This document shows, in pieces, positions 1 through 8,878 of a stretch of 64,000 nucleotides of DNA. Position numbers and translations under genes: made by a program. The notes below the pieces were generated by a model. That model searched no databases, was not told the origin of the DNA, and worked only from the letters and a program-made list of their open reading frames with translations. Where the stretch lies: contig NZ_JAUNUG010000008.1 of the NCBI RefSeq assembly GCF_030538285.1, forward strand, positions 20,713 to 84,712, in the 5' to 3' direction. This DNA comes from Corynebacterium sp. GTDB taxonomy: Bacteria; Actinomycetota; Actinomycetes; Mycobacteriales; Mycobacteriaceae. Position 1 is the stretch's first letter, and each line of letters opens with the position of its first letter.

Positions 1-1148
1 CGCGGCCCGAAGAAGGTGAGCGGTACGCGGCGGGTCTCATCGATGACCTCGTCGTAGTAGCCCAGGAGCTGCTCGCACAGTGCTTCCCAGGTCTTGTTCT
101 GCACCGAGGTGCGCGCATTGTGGCGCAGGGCGTCGTGGCGTTCATCGTGGAGCAGCCACTCGGCGGCGACGGGCAGATCACGGGTGAAGGTGTCGACGTC
201 GAGCAGCAATCCGTTGTAGCGCTCCTGGATGAGGTCGACCGGACCGCCGGCGCGGGGACCGATGGTGGGCACGCCGGAGGCCTGCGCCTCCTGAATTGCC
301 TGGCAGAAAGTCTCGAACTCGCCCGCGTGGACGAACAGGTCGAGGGAGGCGTAGGCGCGGGCCAATTCCTCCCCGCCCAGCGCGCCGGTGAACACCGCCT
401 TCGGCATGAGGGATTCCAGCTCCGGGCGGGAGGGGCCGTCGCCGACGATCACCAGCTGGATGTCGCGGCGCCCGTGCAGCGAGACCAGGCGGTGCACGCC
501 CTTCTCTGCGGCCAGGCGGCCGACGAAACCGACGATCTTCTTGCGGCCCGAGCGGTCCCACTGGCGGCGCAGGGCCGGGTCGCGCTTCTCCGGGTGGAAA
601 CGCACGGCGTCAACGCCGCGGCCCCAGTGGCGGACATTGTTGATGCCGTGATCCTCCAGCTCAGAGATGGTCAGCGAGGAGGGCGCCAGGGTCATCTGGC
701 ACATGTTGTGGATGTGGCGGGTCCACTCCCACGCCGCCGCGGCCAGCGGGGCGAGGTGGTATTTCGTGGCGAAGCCGGCGACATCGGTCTGATACAGCGC
801 CACCGCCGGGATGCGCAGCTGGCGGGCGGCATAGGCACCGGCGGCACCGAGCACGAAGGGGCTGGCCAGGTGGATGATATCGGGGGCGAACTCGCGCAAC
901 GCGTCGGTAACGGTGGCGTTGGGCACCCCGATCGGCAACGAGTCGATCAGCGGCATGCGCACGGTGGGCACCCGGACGATCTCAAAGCCGAGGTAGGAGT
1001 GGATCTCCTCCTGAAAATCGCGGGCGCCGGGGGCGATGACCATCGCCTCATGCCCCTCACGGTGGAGGTGTTCGAGCACCCGGAGGACCGAGTTCGTCAC
1101 ACCGTTGACGTTGGGGAGGAAGGATTCGGCGACGATGGCAACACGCAT
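1..1148 (-). CDS. mgtA: GDP-mannose-dependent alpha-mannosyltransferase MgtA (GT4), 3' end outside window
   Basis: This is a GT-B glycosyltransferase of family GT4. Its N-terminus reads MRVAIVAESFLPNVNGV, nearly the same as mycobacterial MgtA (Rv0557), which adds mannose to a glucuronosyl diacylglycerol during lipomannan-type glycolipid synthesis at the inner face of the membrane. The central GFVGRLAAEKG segment and a C-terminal ETFCQAIQEAQASGVP segment with the GT4 E-x7-E pattern fit retaining GT4 enzymes. The frame runs off the left edge without a stop, so the C-terminus is missing. An in-frame ATG at 1157 is an alternative start; 1148 was chosen because it matches homologues. Downstream of menD and a DUF3592 gene, the same order as Rv0555-Rv0557. 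Confidence 0.85.
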   Translation of the reverse strand, partial: MRVAIVAESFLPNVNGVTNSVLRVLEHLHREGHEAMVIAPGARDFQEEIHSYLGFEIVRVPTVRMPLIDSLPIGVPNATVTDALREFAPDIIHLASPFVLGAAGAYAARQLRIPAVALYQTDVAGFATKYHLAPLAAAAWEWTRHIHNMCQMTLAPSSLTISELEDHGINNVRHWGRGVDAVRFHPEKRDPALRRQWDRSGRKKIVGFVGRLAAEKGVHRLVSLHGRRDIQLVIVGDGPSRPELESLMPKAVFTGALGGEELARAYASLDLFVHAGEFETFCQAIQEAQASGVPTIGPRAGGPVDLIQERYNGLLLDVDTFTRDLPVAAEWLLHDERHDALRHNARTSVQNKTWEALCEQLLGYYDEVIDETRRVPLTFFGP

Positions 1149-1189
1149 GCGTGACATGATCTCCTACCTATGCGACATCGCCCTGAGCT

Positions 1190-1639
1190 TTAGTTCAACT
1201 TGGGGCGAACTTCCGGTGAACTGGGGCGGGTGCGGGTGGCCCGTCCGACTGCCCACCACAATACGGCAGCGATAACCGTTGTCACTAGCGCGACGCTGAG
1301 AGCAGGGATGATCGCCAACGTCCATTCCCTCCCCTCCACTTTGACGAGGTCGGGGTCGGACTTGGCGTAGGTCACCCACACGCGTTGCCCTTCGCCCAGC
1401 CCGGTCGGGTAGAGCAGACCGGTCGGGGGCGAGTGATAGATGCCCTCTTCGTCGCGGAAGTCGATCGTGGTGCGCACCCAGCTGGTTCCGGTCACGGTGG
1501 CCAGCGCCCGGCCGGGATCGGCGCCTATGGTGCGGTCGTTGAGGGCGGGCCCGATGACCATGGCCACTGCCCCGAGCAGCGCCGCCGCATACAGCAGCAG
1601 CACCAGTTGCCGGCCGCGGCGGCCGATGCTCTCCCTCAC
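1190..1639 (-). CDS. DUF3592-type membrane protein
   Basis: A 149-residue protein with one N-terminal and one C-terminal membrane helix (residues about 10-30 and 110-130). Between them lies a small extracytoplasmic domain containing [18 protein letters not shown], the pattern typical of DUF3592 proteins. The GTG start at 1639 overlaps the menD stop (AAGTGAGG), so translation is probably coupled to menD. Rv0556 holds the same place between menD and mgtA in M. tuberculosis. The function is unknown; the neighbourhood suggests an envelope role, but the sequence does not show it. Confidence 0.75.
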   Translation of the reverse strand: MRESIGRRGRQLVLLLYAAALLGAVAMVIGPALNDRTIGADPGRALATVTGTSWVRTTIDFRDEEGIYHSPPTGLLYPTGLGEGQRVWVTYAKSDPDLVKVEGREWTLAIIPALSVALVTTVIAAVLWWAVGRATRTRPSSPEVRPKLN

Positions 1640-3240
1640 TTGCTCAGCGCCTCGTGCATGGCGCGGCGGGTGGCGCGGGTGGTGCGCGCCTCGATGACGC
1701 TGAGGCCGTCGTGGGGTTCGCTCAGGGCGTCGAGAAGCTCGCGCAATCCCGTGACCTCCCGGTGTGCGACGCCGAAGCCGGCGCACAGATCGCTTATCGA
1801 CGCCCCGTGCGGCGTCCCGAACGCCCGCTCAAAGCTGGCGCGCAGCTCGGGGGCACCGATTTCAAGGGTCTCGAAGATGCCGCCGCCGTCGTCGTTGGCG
1901 ACGACGATGGTGAGGTTCTCCGGGTGGGTGTCCGCGGGCCCGATGAGCAGGCCGCCGATGTCGTGGAGGAAGGTGACATCACCGAGCAGGGCGACGGTGC
2001 GCGGGGCGCGCGGTTCATCCGGGTGGGCGGCCTGGGTGGCCAGGGCGATGCCGATGGCCTGGGAGACGGTGCCGTCGATACCCGCGGCCCCGCGTGGCGA
2101 ATAGGTGTCCACCCCGTCATAGGGCAGGCCGACGAAGCTGGCGTCACGCACCGGGTTCGAGGCGCCGAGCACCAGCGTGTCGCCGGTGCCGAGGGTGTCG
2201 GAGATCGCCGCCGCCACGTGCAACCCGGTGAAACCGTGCGCCGGATCCGCGATGACCAGGCGCACCGTATCGGCAGCCAGGTCGGAAGCGGCCTGGCAGA
2301 TCTTCATCCACTGATCACTTGGCTCGCCCGTGACCTTGACCGTGCTGCCGCGGCGGGAGTCGGGGCGCGGATCGCTGAAATCGGCAGTGCGGCTGAGCGT
2401 GATCAGCTCGATGTCCGGGTCATTGATCAGCCCCAGCACATCGCGGTGCAGCGTCGGATGCCCGACAACGATCACCTGTTCCGGCTTGGTGTCCACCACG
2501 TAATCGTTGGCGCTGATCTGCGGTTTCCGGAAGATCCCGGCCGCCAGGGGATGCACCGGATGGTAGGGGGCGGGCGCGGTGGGCTCCGCGATGGTCGGCA
2601 CGTCTTCCAGGCCTTCGACGGCCCAGGCTTCGTCACCGGCGATGACGAGGGTGTTGCGGCTCAGGTCGACGGTGACCTCGCCGTGGTCGTGCGGTCGTGG
2701 CCCGGGCGCGCGCCCCAAGGTCCGGCTGCTGGGTTCCGCAGGCAATTGCTTTCCGACGAGCGGGGCCTCCAACTCCACATTGATGTGTACCTGCGCCTGC
2801 GTGGTGAAGGCCTCGGCTATCCGGGGAATGTCCGCCGCCGCCACAATGGGCGTCGTCTCTGCGTAACGGCCGAAGATGTTGACCTGGTCGATGGTCTGGC
2901 TGGCCCCGGTGCCCTGCATGCGGCGCGGGCGATCAGCGCTGATCACCGCCAGTGGGGTATGAGAATAATGGGCCTCCACCATCGCGGGAAGGCAGTTGGC
3001 AACAGCCGTCCCGGAGGTCATCACCACGCCGACGTGCCGCTTCTGCACCCGGGCGATACCGAGGGCGAGGAAGGCGGCGCTGCGCTCGTCGTGACGCACA
3101 TGCACCTTGATATCCCGGCGCGCCAGCAGCGCCAGGCTCAGCGGCGAGTTGCGCGAGCCCGGGCACACCACGACGTCACTTAAGTGGCGCGAGAGCTGCT
3201 CGACGACGCCCTGCGCCAGGTCCATCGACTTGTTATCCAT
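1636..3240 (-). CDS. menD: 2-succinyl-5-enolpyruvyl-6-hydroxy-3-cyclohexene-1-carboxylate synthase MenD
   Basis: Thiamine-diphosphate enzyme of menaquinone synthesis. It joins 2-oxoglutarate (with loss of CO2) to isochorismate. The N-terminal [16 protein letters not shown] and [13 protein letters not shown] motifs, the [13 protein letters not shown] segment and the C-terminal [11 protein letters not shown] ThDP/metal motif are all present. At 534 residues it is full length. The ATG at 3240 is 7 nt after a TAGACT box (3248-3253), so it is read as a leaderless start; upstream in-frame codons were rejected for that reason. First gene of an apparent menD - DUF3592 - mgtA transcript. Confidence 0.95.
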   Translation of the reverse strand: MDNKSMDLAQGVVEQLSRHLSDVVVCPGSRNSPLSLALLARRDIKVHVRHDERSAAFLALGIARVQKRHVGVVMTSGTAVANCLPAMVEAHYSHTPLAVISADRPRRMQGTGASQTIDQVNIFGRYAETTPIVAAADIPRIAEAFTTQAQVHINVELEAPLVGKQLPAEPSSRTLGRAPGPRPHDHGEVTVDLSRNTLVIAGDEAWAVEGLEDVPTIAEPTAPAPYHPVHPLAAGIFRKPQISANDYVVDTKPEQVIVVGHPTLHRDVLGLINDPDIELITLSRTADFSDPRPDSRRGSTVKVTGEPSDQWMKICQAASDLAADTVRLVIADPAHGFTGLHVAAAISDTLGTGDTLVLGASNPVRDASFVGLPYDGVDTYSPRGAAGIDGTVSQAIGIALATQAAHPDEPRAPRTVALLGDVTFLHDIGGLLIGPADTHPENLTIVVANDDGGGIFETLEIGAPELRASFERAFGTPHGASISDLCAGFGVAHREVTGLRELLDALSEPHDGLSVIEARTTRATRRAMHEALSK

Positions 3241-3250
3241 GCCGATGAGT

Positions 3251-3682
3251 CTACTGAGCGGGCTCCGATCCCAGCAGTTCGTTGAGCCAGCCCTCAATGT
3301 CGACCTCCGGCAGGTTCTCCGGCACCTCCGGCAACTGGGTGGGGATATCGGTGGGCAGGGCCCGCTCGGTGGTGGTCTCGGTGACGGTGATCGAGGTGGT
3401 CTGGGTAACGGTGGTCGGCTCGACGGGCTTATCGGCCTCCGCGGCGGCCGAGCGCCACAGGAAGAAGAAGGCGACTGCGGCCAGCAGGGTCAGGCCGAAA
3501 AGGATGCCCAGCAGCATCGGCCACGCGCCGCCGCTTTTCGACGCCCGCGGCGGCTCCTGGTAGGCGGGCTGCTCATAGCTGTACTGCGGCGGTTGGTAGC
3601 CGGGGTCATTGTCGCTGGGGAAGTACTGACGCGGCCGGTCGCCGCCGGTGGGGCCGATATAGCGGGTGTCGTCATCGTTCAT
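3251..3682 (-). CDS. Single-pass membrane protein of unknown function
   Basis: A 143-residue protein. It has a cytoplasmic, Tyr/Pro/Gln-rich N-terminus (about residues 1-50), one membrane helix (about 52-75, [20 protein letters not shown]), and a Thr/Pro-rich extracytoplasmic tail with [17 protein letters not shown] that may be flexible or glycosylated. No enzymatic motif is visible. It ends 11 bp before the menD start and begins 11 bp after the menC stop, so it sits in the men gene row without obviously taking part in the pathway. I do not recognise the family. Confidence 0.65.
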   Translation of the reverse strand: MNDDDTRYIGPTGGDRPRQYFPSDNDPGYQPPQYSYEQPAYQEPPRASKSGGAWPMLLGILFGLTLLAAVAFFFLWRSAAAEADKPVEPTTVTQTTSITVTETTTERALPTDIPTQLPEVPENLPEVDIEGWLNELLGSEPAQ

Positions 3683-3693
3683 GGGGCTTTAAC

Positions 3694-4692
3694 CTACACG
3701 TACTGCCAGGCCTGTCGAACCCTCTCGAACCACCAGTCCCGCCGATCCACAGGCGCCGCCAAGGCGCTGAGACGCTCGGGTTCAGGGGCCACCGGATCCA
3801 CGGACATGTGCCCGTCGCTGATCTCACGCGGTCGCGCCACATCCTCCACGAACAACGATCCGGTGGCCAGGCCCGCGGCGGCGGGTGGGACATCAAGGCC
3901 ATCATCGTCTTCGAGGACCGGCAGGGCGGCCAGGGCGGCCAAACCGGCGTTCATGCCGACGGCCGTGTCCAGAGCGGAGGCCACCGTGACGTCCATGTGG
4001 CGGGCACGCAGGTGCTCCGTGAGGTCGAGGACGCGCTGCACGCCGCCGAGCGGGGCGACCTTGAGCACCGCGACATCTGCGGCGCGCAGCTCCGCCACCC
4101 GATAAGGGTCATCGGATCGACGGATCGACTCATCCGCCGCCACCCGCACGAACAACCCGGTGCGCATGAGCTCCCCCCGCAGCTGTGCCAGTTCCTCCAC
4201 CGAGTGGCAAGGCTGTTCCATATAGTCCAAGGGCCCGAGCGCGCGGGCCGCCTCGAGAGCCTCGGGGACGGTCCAGCCACGGTTGGCGTCGACCCGCACG
4301 ACCGCCCCGGGCAGCACCTCGCGCACGGCCTGCACGCGGGCGACGTCGTCGGCCAGCGACTGCCCTTTCTCCGCGACCTTCACCTTCACCACCCGGCACC
4401 CCGGGTAGCGGGCCAGCACCGATTCCACCTCACCGGGCGCCACCGCCGGGACAGTGGCGTTGACTTCGACCACGCGACGTCGATAAGCAGGAAAACCCTG
4501 GAACGCTGCCTCCAGCCCGGCGCGCAACCACGCGGCGGCCTCGACCGCGTCGTACTCCAGGAACGGGGCGAACTCGCCCCAGCCAGCGGGGCCGTCGATA
4601 AGCAGGGCCTCGCGGGTGTCCACCCCGCGGAAACGCACCGCCATCGGCAGAGCAACAACGTGGGCGCGGTCGAGGATGTCATCGATGTGCAT
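3694..4692 (-). CDS. menC: o-Succinylbenzoate synthase MenC
   Basis: Enolase-superfamily enzyme that dehydrates the MenD/MenH product SHCHC to o-succinylbenzoate. The catalytic set is visible: K103/K105 in VVKVKV, metal ligands D135 (RVDANRGW), E159 (MEQPC) and D187 (AADES), and K211 in VLKVAPLGG. It has 332 residues. The start at 4692 is preceded by TACTGT and a 7-nt gap (leaderless pattern), with that -10 box overlapping the stop codon of the upstream gene. Upstream in-frame codons would run deep into that gene and were rejected. Confidence 0.93.
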   Translation of the reverse strand: MHIDDILDRAHVVALPMAVRFRGVDTREALLIDGPAGWGEFAPFLEYDAVEAAAWLRAGLEAAFQGFPAYRRRVVEVNATVPAVAPGEVESVLARYPGCRVVKVKVAEKGQSLADDVARVQAVREVLPGAVVRVDANRGWTVPEALEAARALGPLDYMEQPCHSVEELAQLRGELMRTGLFVRVAADESIRRSDDPYRVAELRAADVAVLKVAPLGGVQRVLDLTEHLRARHMDVTVASALDTAVGMNAGLAALAALPVLEDDDGLDVPPAAAGLATGSLFVEDVARPREISDGHMSVDPVAPEPERLSALAAPVDRRDWWFERVRQAWQYV

Positions 4693-4697
4693 GGGAC

Positions 4698-5288
4698 CTA
4701 CAGTAGGCGGGCCTCGTCGTCCTCGATGAGCAGGGCCTGCCCGTCCCGCAACAGCACCAGTTGCCACTCCTCCCCGAAGCGGCGCACCGTCTCCGCATAG
4801 AGGTCGATGGGGAACGTCTCGCTACCCTGCGCGTGCGGGATGACCACCAGATCCGTGAACCCGAGGCCGGTGTGCTCAACCAGGTCCGGGGCGACGCCCG
4901 GCGAGTCGAGCAGGCTGACCGGCCCGATGTCCGGGCCCGCCACCACCGATCCCGCCGAACACCCGACATAGGTCAGCCCGGCGCGGACATGCCGGGTGAG
5001 GATCTCGTCGGTACCGGTCGAGCGCAACACGTGCAGCAGGTCGAAGGTCTCCCCACCCGCGACGTACACGGCGTCAACTTCGCCGAGGATGCGGTCCACC
5101 TCCGCGGGCGGGGTCTCGGCCAACGGCAGCTCCACCAGCTCCAGGCCGTGAGCGCGCAGGCCCTCGCGTTCGGTATTCACCCACGGGGCATCCCCGAAGG
5201 AGCGGGCGGCATCGGAGACGTAGGCGACCGTCCCGGACACGTGATCGGCGAGGCGGTCGTGGAGGAAAGAGGTCAGCAGCAGCTTCAT
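4698..5288 (-). CDS. Peptidase S51 / peptidase E-like protein
   Basis: A 196-residue class-I glutamine-amidotransferase-fold protein of the peptidase S51 group (peptidase E, cyanophycinase). The oxyanion segment YVAGGET (residues 75-81) and the nucleophile elbow GCSAGS with Ser111 are intact, and His151 in PHAQG could complete the triad. Family members hydrolyse Asp-X dipeptides; the substrate here is unknown. The ATG at 5288 is 6 nt after a TAGGCT box (leaderless). It is divergent from the pterin dehydratase gene, separated by only 35 bp, and directly upstream of menC on the same strand. Confidence 0.75.
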   Translation of the reverse strand: MKLLLTSFLHDRLADHVSGTVAYVSDAARSFGDAPWVNTEREGLRAHGLELVELPLAETPPAEVDRILGEVDAVYVAGGETFDLLHVLRSTGTDEILTRHVRAGLTYVGCSAGSVVAGPDIGPVSLLDSPGVAPDLVEHTGLGFTDLVVIPHAQGSETFPIDLYAETVRRFGEEWQLVLLRDGQALLIEDDEARLL

Positions 5289-5323
5289 GGCACCAGCCTA
5301 GAAACTTCCGGACAATGGCGACC
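5289..5323. promoter_or_regulatory. Compact divergent promoter, two leaderless genes
   Basis: Thirty-five bp separate two divergent start codons. The plus strand has GACAAT (5311-5316), 7 nt, then ATG. The minus strand has TAGGCT (5300-5295), 6 nt, then ATG. The two -10 boxes are 10 bp apart, so each gene's -35 region must lie inside or beyond the other's -10 and start. Confidence 0.6.
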
Positions 5324-5617
5324 ATGACCGACACCAAGCAGATCCTCACCCCAGAACAGATCACCGACGCCGACCTCCAAGGCTGGGAGAACAAGGGCGA
5401 TCAGATCGCCGCCACCTTCGACACCGGCGACTTCGCCACCGGCCTACGCCTGGTCAACCTCATCGGAGAATCCGCCGAGGAAGCCAACCACCACCCGGAC
5501 ATCACACTCACCTACGGACAGGTCGATGTCACCTTGTCCAGCCACGATGTCGGCGGGCTGACCATCCGCGACGTCCGCCTCGCCCGGGTGATCAACGAGC
5601 ATGCGGCAGGCCTTTAA
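5324..5617 (+). CDS. 4a-hydroxytetrahydrobiopterin dehydratase (pterin-4a-carbinolamine dehydratase)
   Basis: A 97-residue PCD/DCoH-fold protein. The motif EEANHHPDITLTY carries the family's catalytic histidine pair and the aspartate; a late DVRLAR segment is also typical. The family dehydrates 4a-hydroxytetrahydropterin, recycling the cofactor of aromatic amino acid hydroxylases. No such hydroxylase gene is nearby, and in many bacteria the physiological role is unsettled. The ATG at 5324 was preferred over the in-frame ATG at 5315 because GACAAT lies exactly 7 nt upstream, the window's leaderless pattern. menB follows 9 bp downstream. Confidence 0.85.
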   Translation: MTDTKQILTPEQITDADLQGWENKGDQIAATFDTGDFATGLRLVNLIGESAEEANHHPDITLTYGQVDVTLSSHDVGGLTIRDVRLARVINEHAAGL

Positions 5618-5626
5618 GCTGGGGGC

Positions 5627-6583
5627 ATGAGCTACAGCACAGACAATCCCTTCGATGCCTCCCAGTGGGAGACGGTCGCAGGTTTCGAGGACCTCACCGA
5701 CATCACCTACCACCGCCACGTGGGCACGCAACGCAAGGACGGCATCGTCCGCATCGCCTTCGACCGCCCCGAGGTGCGCAACGCCTTCCGCCCGCACACC
5801 GTCGACGAGCTCTACCGCACGCTCGACCACGCGCGGCGCACCCCCGATGTCGGCGTCATCCTCATCACCGGCAACGGGCCCTCCGCCAAGGATGGCGGCT
5901 GGGCGTTCTGCTCCGGCGGTGACCAGCGCATCCGCGGCCGCTCCGGCTACCAGTACGCCCGGGAGCACGACTCGAACGACGCCGCGGCCGATGTCTCCAC
6001 CGTCGACGAGGCCCGCACCAAGGCCGAGGGCGGGCGCCTGCACATCCTCGAGGTGCAGCGTCTTATCCGCACCATGCCCAAGGTGGTCATCGCCGTGGTC
6101 AATGGTTGGGCGGCCGGCGGCGGACACTCGCTGCACGTCATCTGCGACCTGACCATCGCCTCCCGCCAGGAGGCCCGCTTCAAACAGACCGACGCCGACG
6201 TCGGCTCCTTCGACGCCGGCTACGGCTCCGCCTACCTGGCCAAGCAGGTCGGCCAGAAGTTCGCCCGTGAGATCTTCTTCCTCGGCCGCGCCTACTCCGC
6301 CGAGGACATGCAGCGCATGGGGGCGGTCAACATCGTCGCCGACCACGCTGCGTTGGAGGAGGAGGCGATCCAGGTGGCGCGGGAGATCAACGGCAAGTCC
6401 CCCACCGCGCAGCGCATGCTCAAGTTCGCCTTCAACCTCACCGATGACGGCCTCATGGGCCAGCAGGTCTTCGCCGGCGAGGCCACCCGACTGGCGTATA
6501 TGACCGACGAGGCCGTGGAAGGCAAGGACGCCTTCTTAAACAAGCGCGAGCCCCACTGGGATCAGTACCCCTTCTATTACTGA
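5627..6583 (+). CDS. menB: 1,4-dihydroxy-2-naphthoyl-CoA synthase MenB
   Basis: Crotonase-fold enzyme that closes the naphthoate ring of o-succinylbenzoyl-CoA. It shows the oxyanion-hole segments FCSGGDQRIRG and NGWAAGGGHSLHV, the VGSFDAGYGS active-site stretch and the MenB-type C-terminus KREPHWDQYPFYY. At 318 residues it matches actinobacterial MenB. The start has a TAAGCT box 6 nt upstream that overlaps the stop of the preceding gene. The stop codon overlaps the start of the next gene (TGATG), indicating translational coupling. Confidence 0.96.
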   Translation: MSYSTDNPFDASQWETVAGFEDLTDITYHRHVGTQRKDGIVRIAFDRPEVRNAFRPHTVDELYRTLDHARRTPDVGVILITGNGPSAKDGGWAFCSGGDQRIRGRSGYQYAREHDSNDAAADVSTVDEARTKAEGGRLHILEVQRLIRTMPKVVIAVVNGWAAGGGHSLHVICDLTIASRQEARFKQTDADVGSFDAGYGSAYLAKQVGQKFAREIFFLGRAYSAEDMQRMGAVNIVADHAALEEEAIQVAREINGKSPTAQRMLKFAFNLTDDGLMGQQVFAGEATRLAYMTDEAVEGKDAFLNKREPHWDQYPFYY

Positions 6584-7110
6584 TGCTCTCCCAACTCAAC
6601 CTTCCGCCCCGCGCCGTGCTGGCCATCGACGGCCACGGCGCCAGCGGCAAGACCACCCTGGCCCGGCGCCTGGCCGCCGAACATGGCGCGGCGTGCGTGG
6701 TGGGCACCGATGATCTCGCCTGGCACCACTCGTTCTTCGACTGGGCCGACCTGCTTATCGACGCCGTCCTCCTCCCCTACCGCGCCGGGCACCCGGTCTC
6801 CTACCGTCCGCCGGGTTGGGTGAAGATGGACCGTCCGGGTTCCATCGAGGTGCCCGCGGAGACGGAACTACTCATCGTGGAGGGCACCGGCGCGGGCCGC
6901 CGCGAGGCGGCACCCTTCGTCGACGCTCTCATCTGGGTGGATGTCGACCTGGACGTCGCCCGCGAACGCGGCCTGGCCCGTGACGTGGCCAGCGGCGTCA
7001 ACGGCACCCGCGAGGAGGCGGAGAAGTTCTGGGACGAGTGGATGGCCGAGGAGATTCCCTTCCTCGACCATCACCGGCCGTGGGAACGCGCTGATCTCAT
7101 CGTGGAATGA
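6583..7110 (+). CDS. P-loop nucleoside/uridine kinase-like protein
   Basis: A 175-residue P-loop phosphotransferase. Walker A is GHGASGKTT (residues 17-25). A DDLAWHHSFFDW segment and an LLIVEGTGAG segment resemble the Mg-binding and Walker B regions of uridine/pantothenate-type kinases. A lid-like Arg pair occurs in DVDLDVARERGLARD. The substrate cannot be deduced. It overlaps the menB stop codon, so it is co-translated with menB, though no menaquinone step is known to need such a kinase. Convergent with and directly abutting the YceI gene. Confidence 0.7.
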   Translation: MLSQLNLPPRAVLAIDGHGASGKTTLARRLAAEHGAACVVGTDDLAWHHSFFDWADLLIDAVLLPYRAGHPVSYRPPGWVKMDRPGSIEVPAETELLIVEGTGAGRREAAPFVDALIWVDVDLDVARERGLARDVASGVNGTREEAEKFWDEWMAEEIPFLDHHRPWERADLIVE

Positions 7111-7665
7111 TCATCCGGCAACGGACGGTGGGTCGAGGTAGAGGATCGACCCCTCGACCGCGATGGTGACCTCCTCGGAGACGAGCACGCTGCCGGATTC
7201 GAGGATCTTCTGGAACTCCACCCCGTAGTCCCGGCGGTTGATCCGCATGGAGGCAGAAAAACCGACGCGGTACTTGTGCTCGAGGTCGATGTCCGCGCCG
7301 CCGAGTTCCACGGTGAAAGTCTCCGGGCGGCTGACGCCGCGCATGGTGAGGGTGCCTTCCACGACGCCGTTGCGGTCATCGTGGAAGTGGGTGGCGGTCG
7401 ACTCGAAGGTGATGTACGGGTGCTCGCGGACATCCAGGAAATCGGCGCTGCGCAAATGAACGTCGCGGGGCGGGACCCCGGTGTGCAGGCTGGCCGCGCG
7501 AATCTCAGCACGCACACGCAGGTCATTGAGGTGATCTCCGGCGCTCAGGGTGGCCGACCAGTCTCTGAACTCGCCGCGGATTTTGGTCACCATCGCATGG
7601 CGAGCCTCGAAGAACACCGCCGTGTGTGCATGGTCGAACTCGTACTCACCCTTGATGACGATCAT
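7111..7665 (-). CDS. YceI family lipid-binding-like protein
   Basis: A YceI/lipocalin-like beta-barrel protein of about 184 residues. It shows the family pattern of an early GEYEFDHAHT segment, a central SADFLDVREHPYITFESTA and GTLTMRGVSRPETFTVEL. YceI proteins bind polyprenyl chains such as those of quinones in their barrel, which fits the menaquinone neighbourhood, but the ligand here is inference. No signal peptide is visible. An ATG at 7680 is possible; 7665 was chosen because AAAGG lies 7 nt before it. Confidence 0.85.
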   Translation of the reverse strand: MIVIKGEYEFDHAHTAVFFEARHAMVTKIRGEFRDWSATLSAGDHLNDLRVRAEIRAASLHTGVPPRDVHLRSADFLDVREHPYITFESTATHFHDDRNGVVEGTLTMRGVSRPETFTVELGGADIDLEHKYRVGFSASMRINRRDYGVEFQKILESGSVLVSEEVTIAVEGSILYLDPPSVAG

Positions 7666-7750
7666 CCGCGGGCCTTTCATCTATGACAGTTTGCTTCTCG
7701 AACACACACCATAAGGCCTATTCCTGTGAACACGCTACGATCTTGTCTTT

Positions 7751-8878
7751 GTGACCCGCCTGCTGGAACCCCTCGTCGTCGACCCGCGCGATCCTGTCGC
7801 CATCCTGCCCGCCCTGGAAGAGGCGATCGCCGGGCAGCGGACCCTGCTGCCGGTGCCCGCCGATGACCCCACCCGGGCCGCATTGCTGCGGGATTCCCAA
7901 CGCGCCGGCCACCCCATCTCCGCGGACATCGCGCTGGTGGTGGCCACCTCCGGATCCACCGGTACCCCGAAGGGCGCCCAGCTCACCCCAGCGAACCTGG
8001 TCGCCAGTGCGGACGCCACCCACCGCCGCCTCGGCGGGGAGGGCCAGTGGCTGCTGGCCATGCCCGCCCACCACATCGCCGGCCTGCAGGTGCTCATCCG
8101 CTCGCTTATCGCGGGTGTTGATCCCCTGGCCATCGATTTGAGCACCGGGTTCCACACCGCCCGTTTCGCCCGCGCCGCCGCGGAACTCCACGCCACCGGT
8201 GACCGTTGCTACACCTCGCTCACCCCGATGCAGCTGGCCAAGCTCATGGACACCCTCCAGGGCATCGACGCGCTGCGGCTTTTCGACGCCATCCTCGTCG
8301 GCGGCGCCGCCCTTAACCCACAGTTGGCCCGCGCGGCCGCCGACATGCAGATCACGGTGGTGACCACGTACGGCTCCTCGGAAACCGCCGGCGGCTGCGT
8401 CTACGACGGCCAGCCGCTGCCCGGCGCGCGTGTCCGCGTCGACGAGGGGCGCATCCACCTCGGCGGGCCCATGATCGCCCACGGCTACCGCAACGCCCCC
8501 GGGCACGAGGCCTTCGCGGAACCGGGCTGGTTCGCCACCTCCGATGCCGGGCTTATCGACGCCGACCGCCTCACCGTCACCGGCCGCCTCGACGCGATCA
8601 TCGATTCGGGTGGCCTCAAGCTGCAGCCCGAGGTCCTCGAACAAGCGATGCTGGGGGTGCGCGGCGTGACCGGGGCGTGCGTCGTCGGTATCCCCCACCC
8701 GCGGCTCGGCCAGGCGATCGTCGCAGCCTACACCGGGCCCGCCACCCCGGGCGAGGTCATCGCCGGCCTCGAACACATCCCCCGCTGGCAGCTGCCCAAG
8801 GAACTCAAGCGCCTCGCCGAGCTGCCGGTGACGGGGCCCGGGAAGGTGGACCGGCGGGGCGTCGAGAAGCTCTTCTAG
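7751..8878 (+). CDS. menE: o-Succinylbenzoate-CoA ligase MenE
   Basis: AMP-forming ligase that activates o-succinylbenzoate to its CoA thioester for MenB. The P-loop is VVATSGSTGTPKGAQLT, followed by TTYGSSETAGG (A5-type motif), TSDAGLID (A7) and a final GKVDRRGV with the catalytic lysine of the C-terminal lid. It has 375 residues, short for the superfamily but usual for actinobacterial MenE. GTG start, with TACGAT 9 nt upstream. The stop overlaps the convergent glycosyltransferase gene by 4 bp. Confidence 0.9.
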   Translation: MTRLLEPLVVDPRDPVAILPALEEAIAGQRTLLPVPADDPTRAALLRDSQRAGHPISADIALVVATSGSTGTPKGAQLTPANLVASADATHRRLGGEGQWLLAMPAHHIAGLQVLIRSLIAGVDPLAIDLSTGFHTARFARAAAELHATGDRCYTSLTPMQLAKLMDTLQGIDALRLFDAILVGGAALNPQLARAAADMQITVVTTYGSSETAGGCVYDGQPLPGARVRVDEGRIHLGGPMIAHGYRNAPGHEAFAEPGWFATSDAGLIDADRLTVTGRLDAIIDSGGLKLQPEVLEQAMLGVRGVTGACVVGIPHPRLGQAIVAAYTGPATPGEVIAGLEHIPRWQLPKELKRLAELPVTGPGKVDRRGVEKLF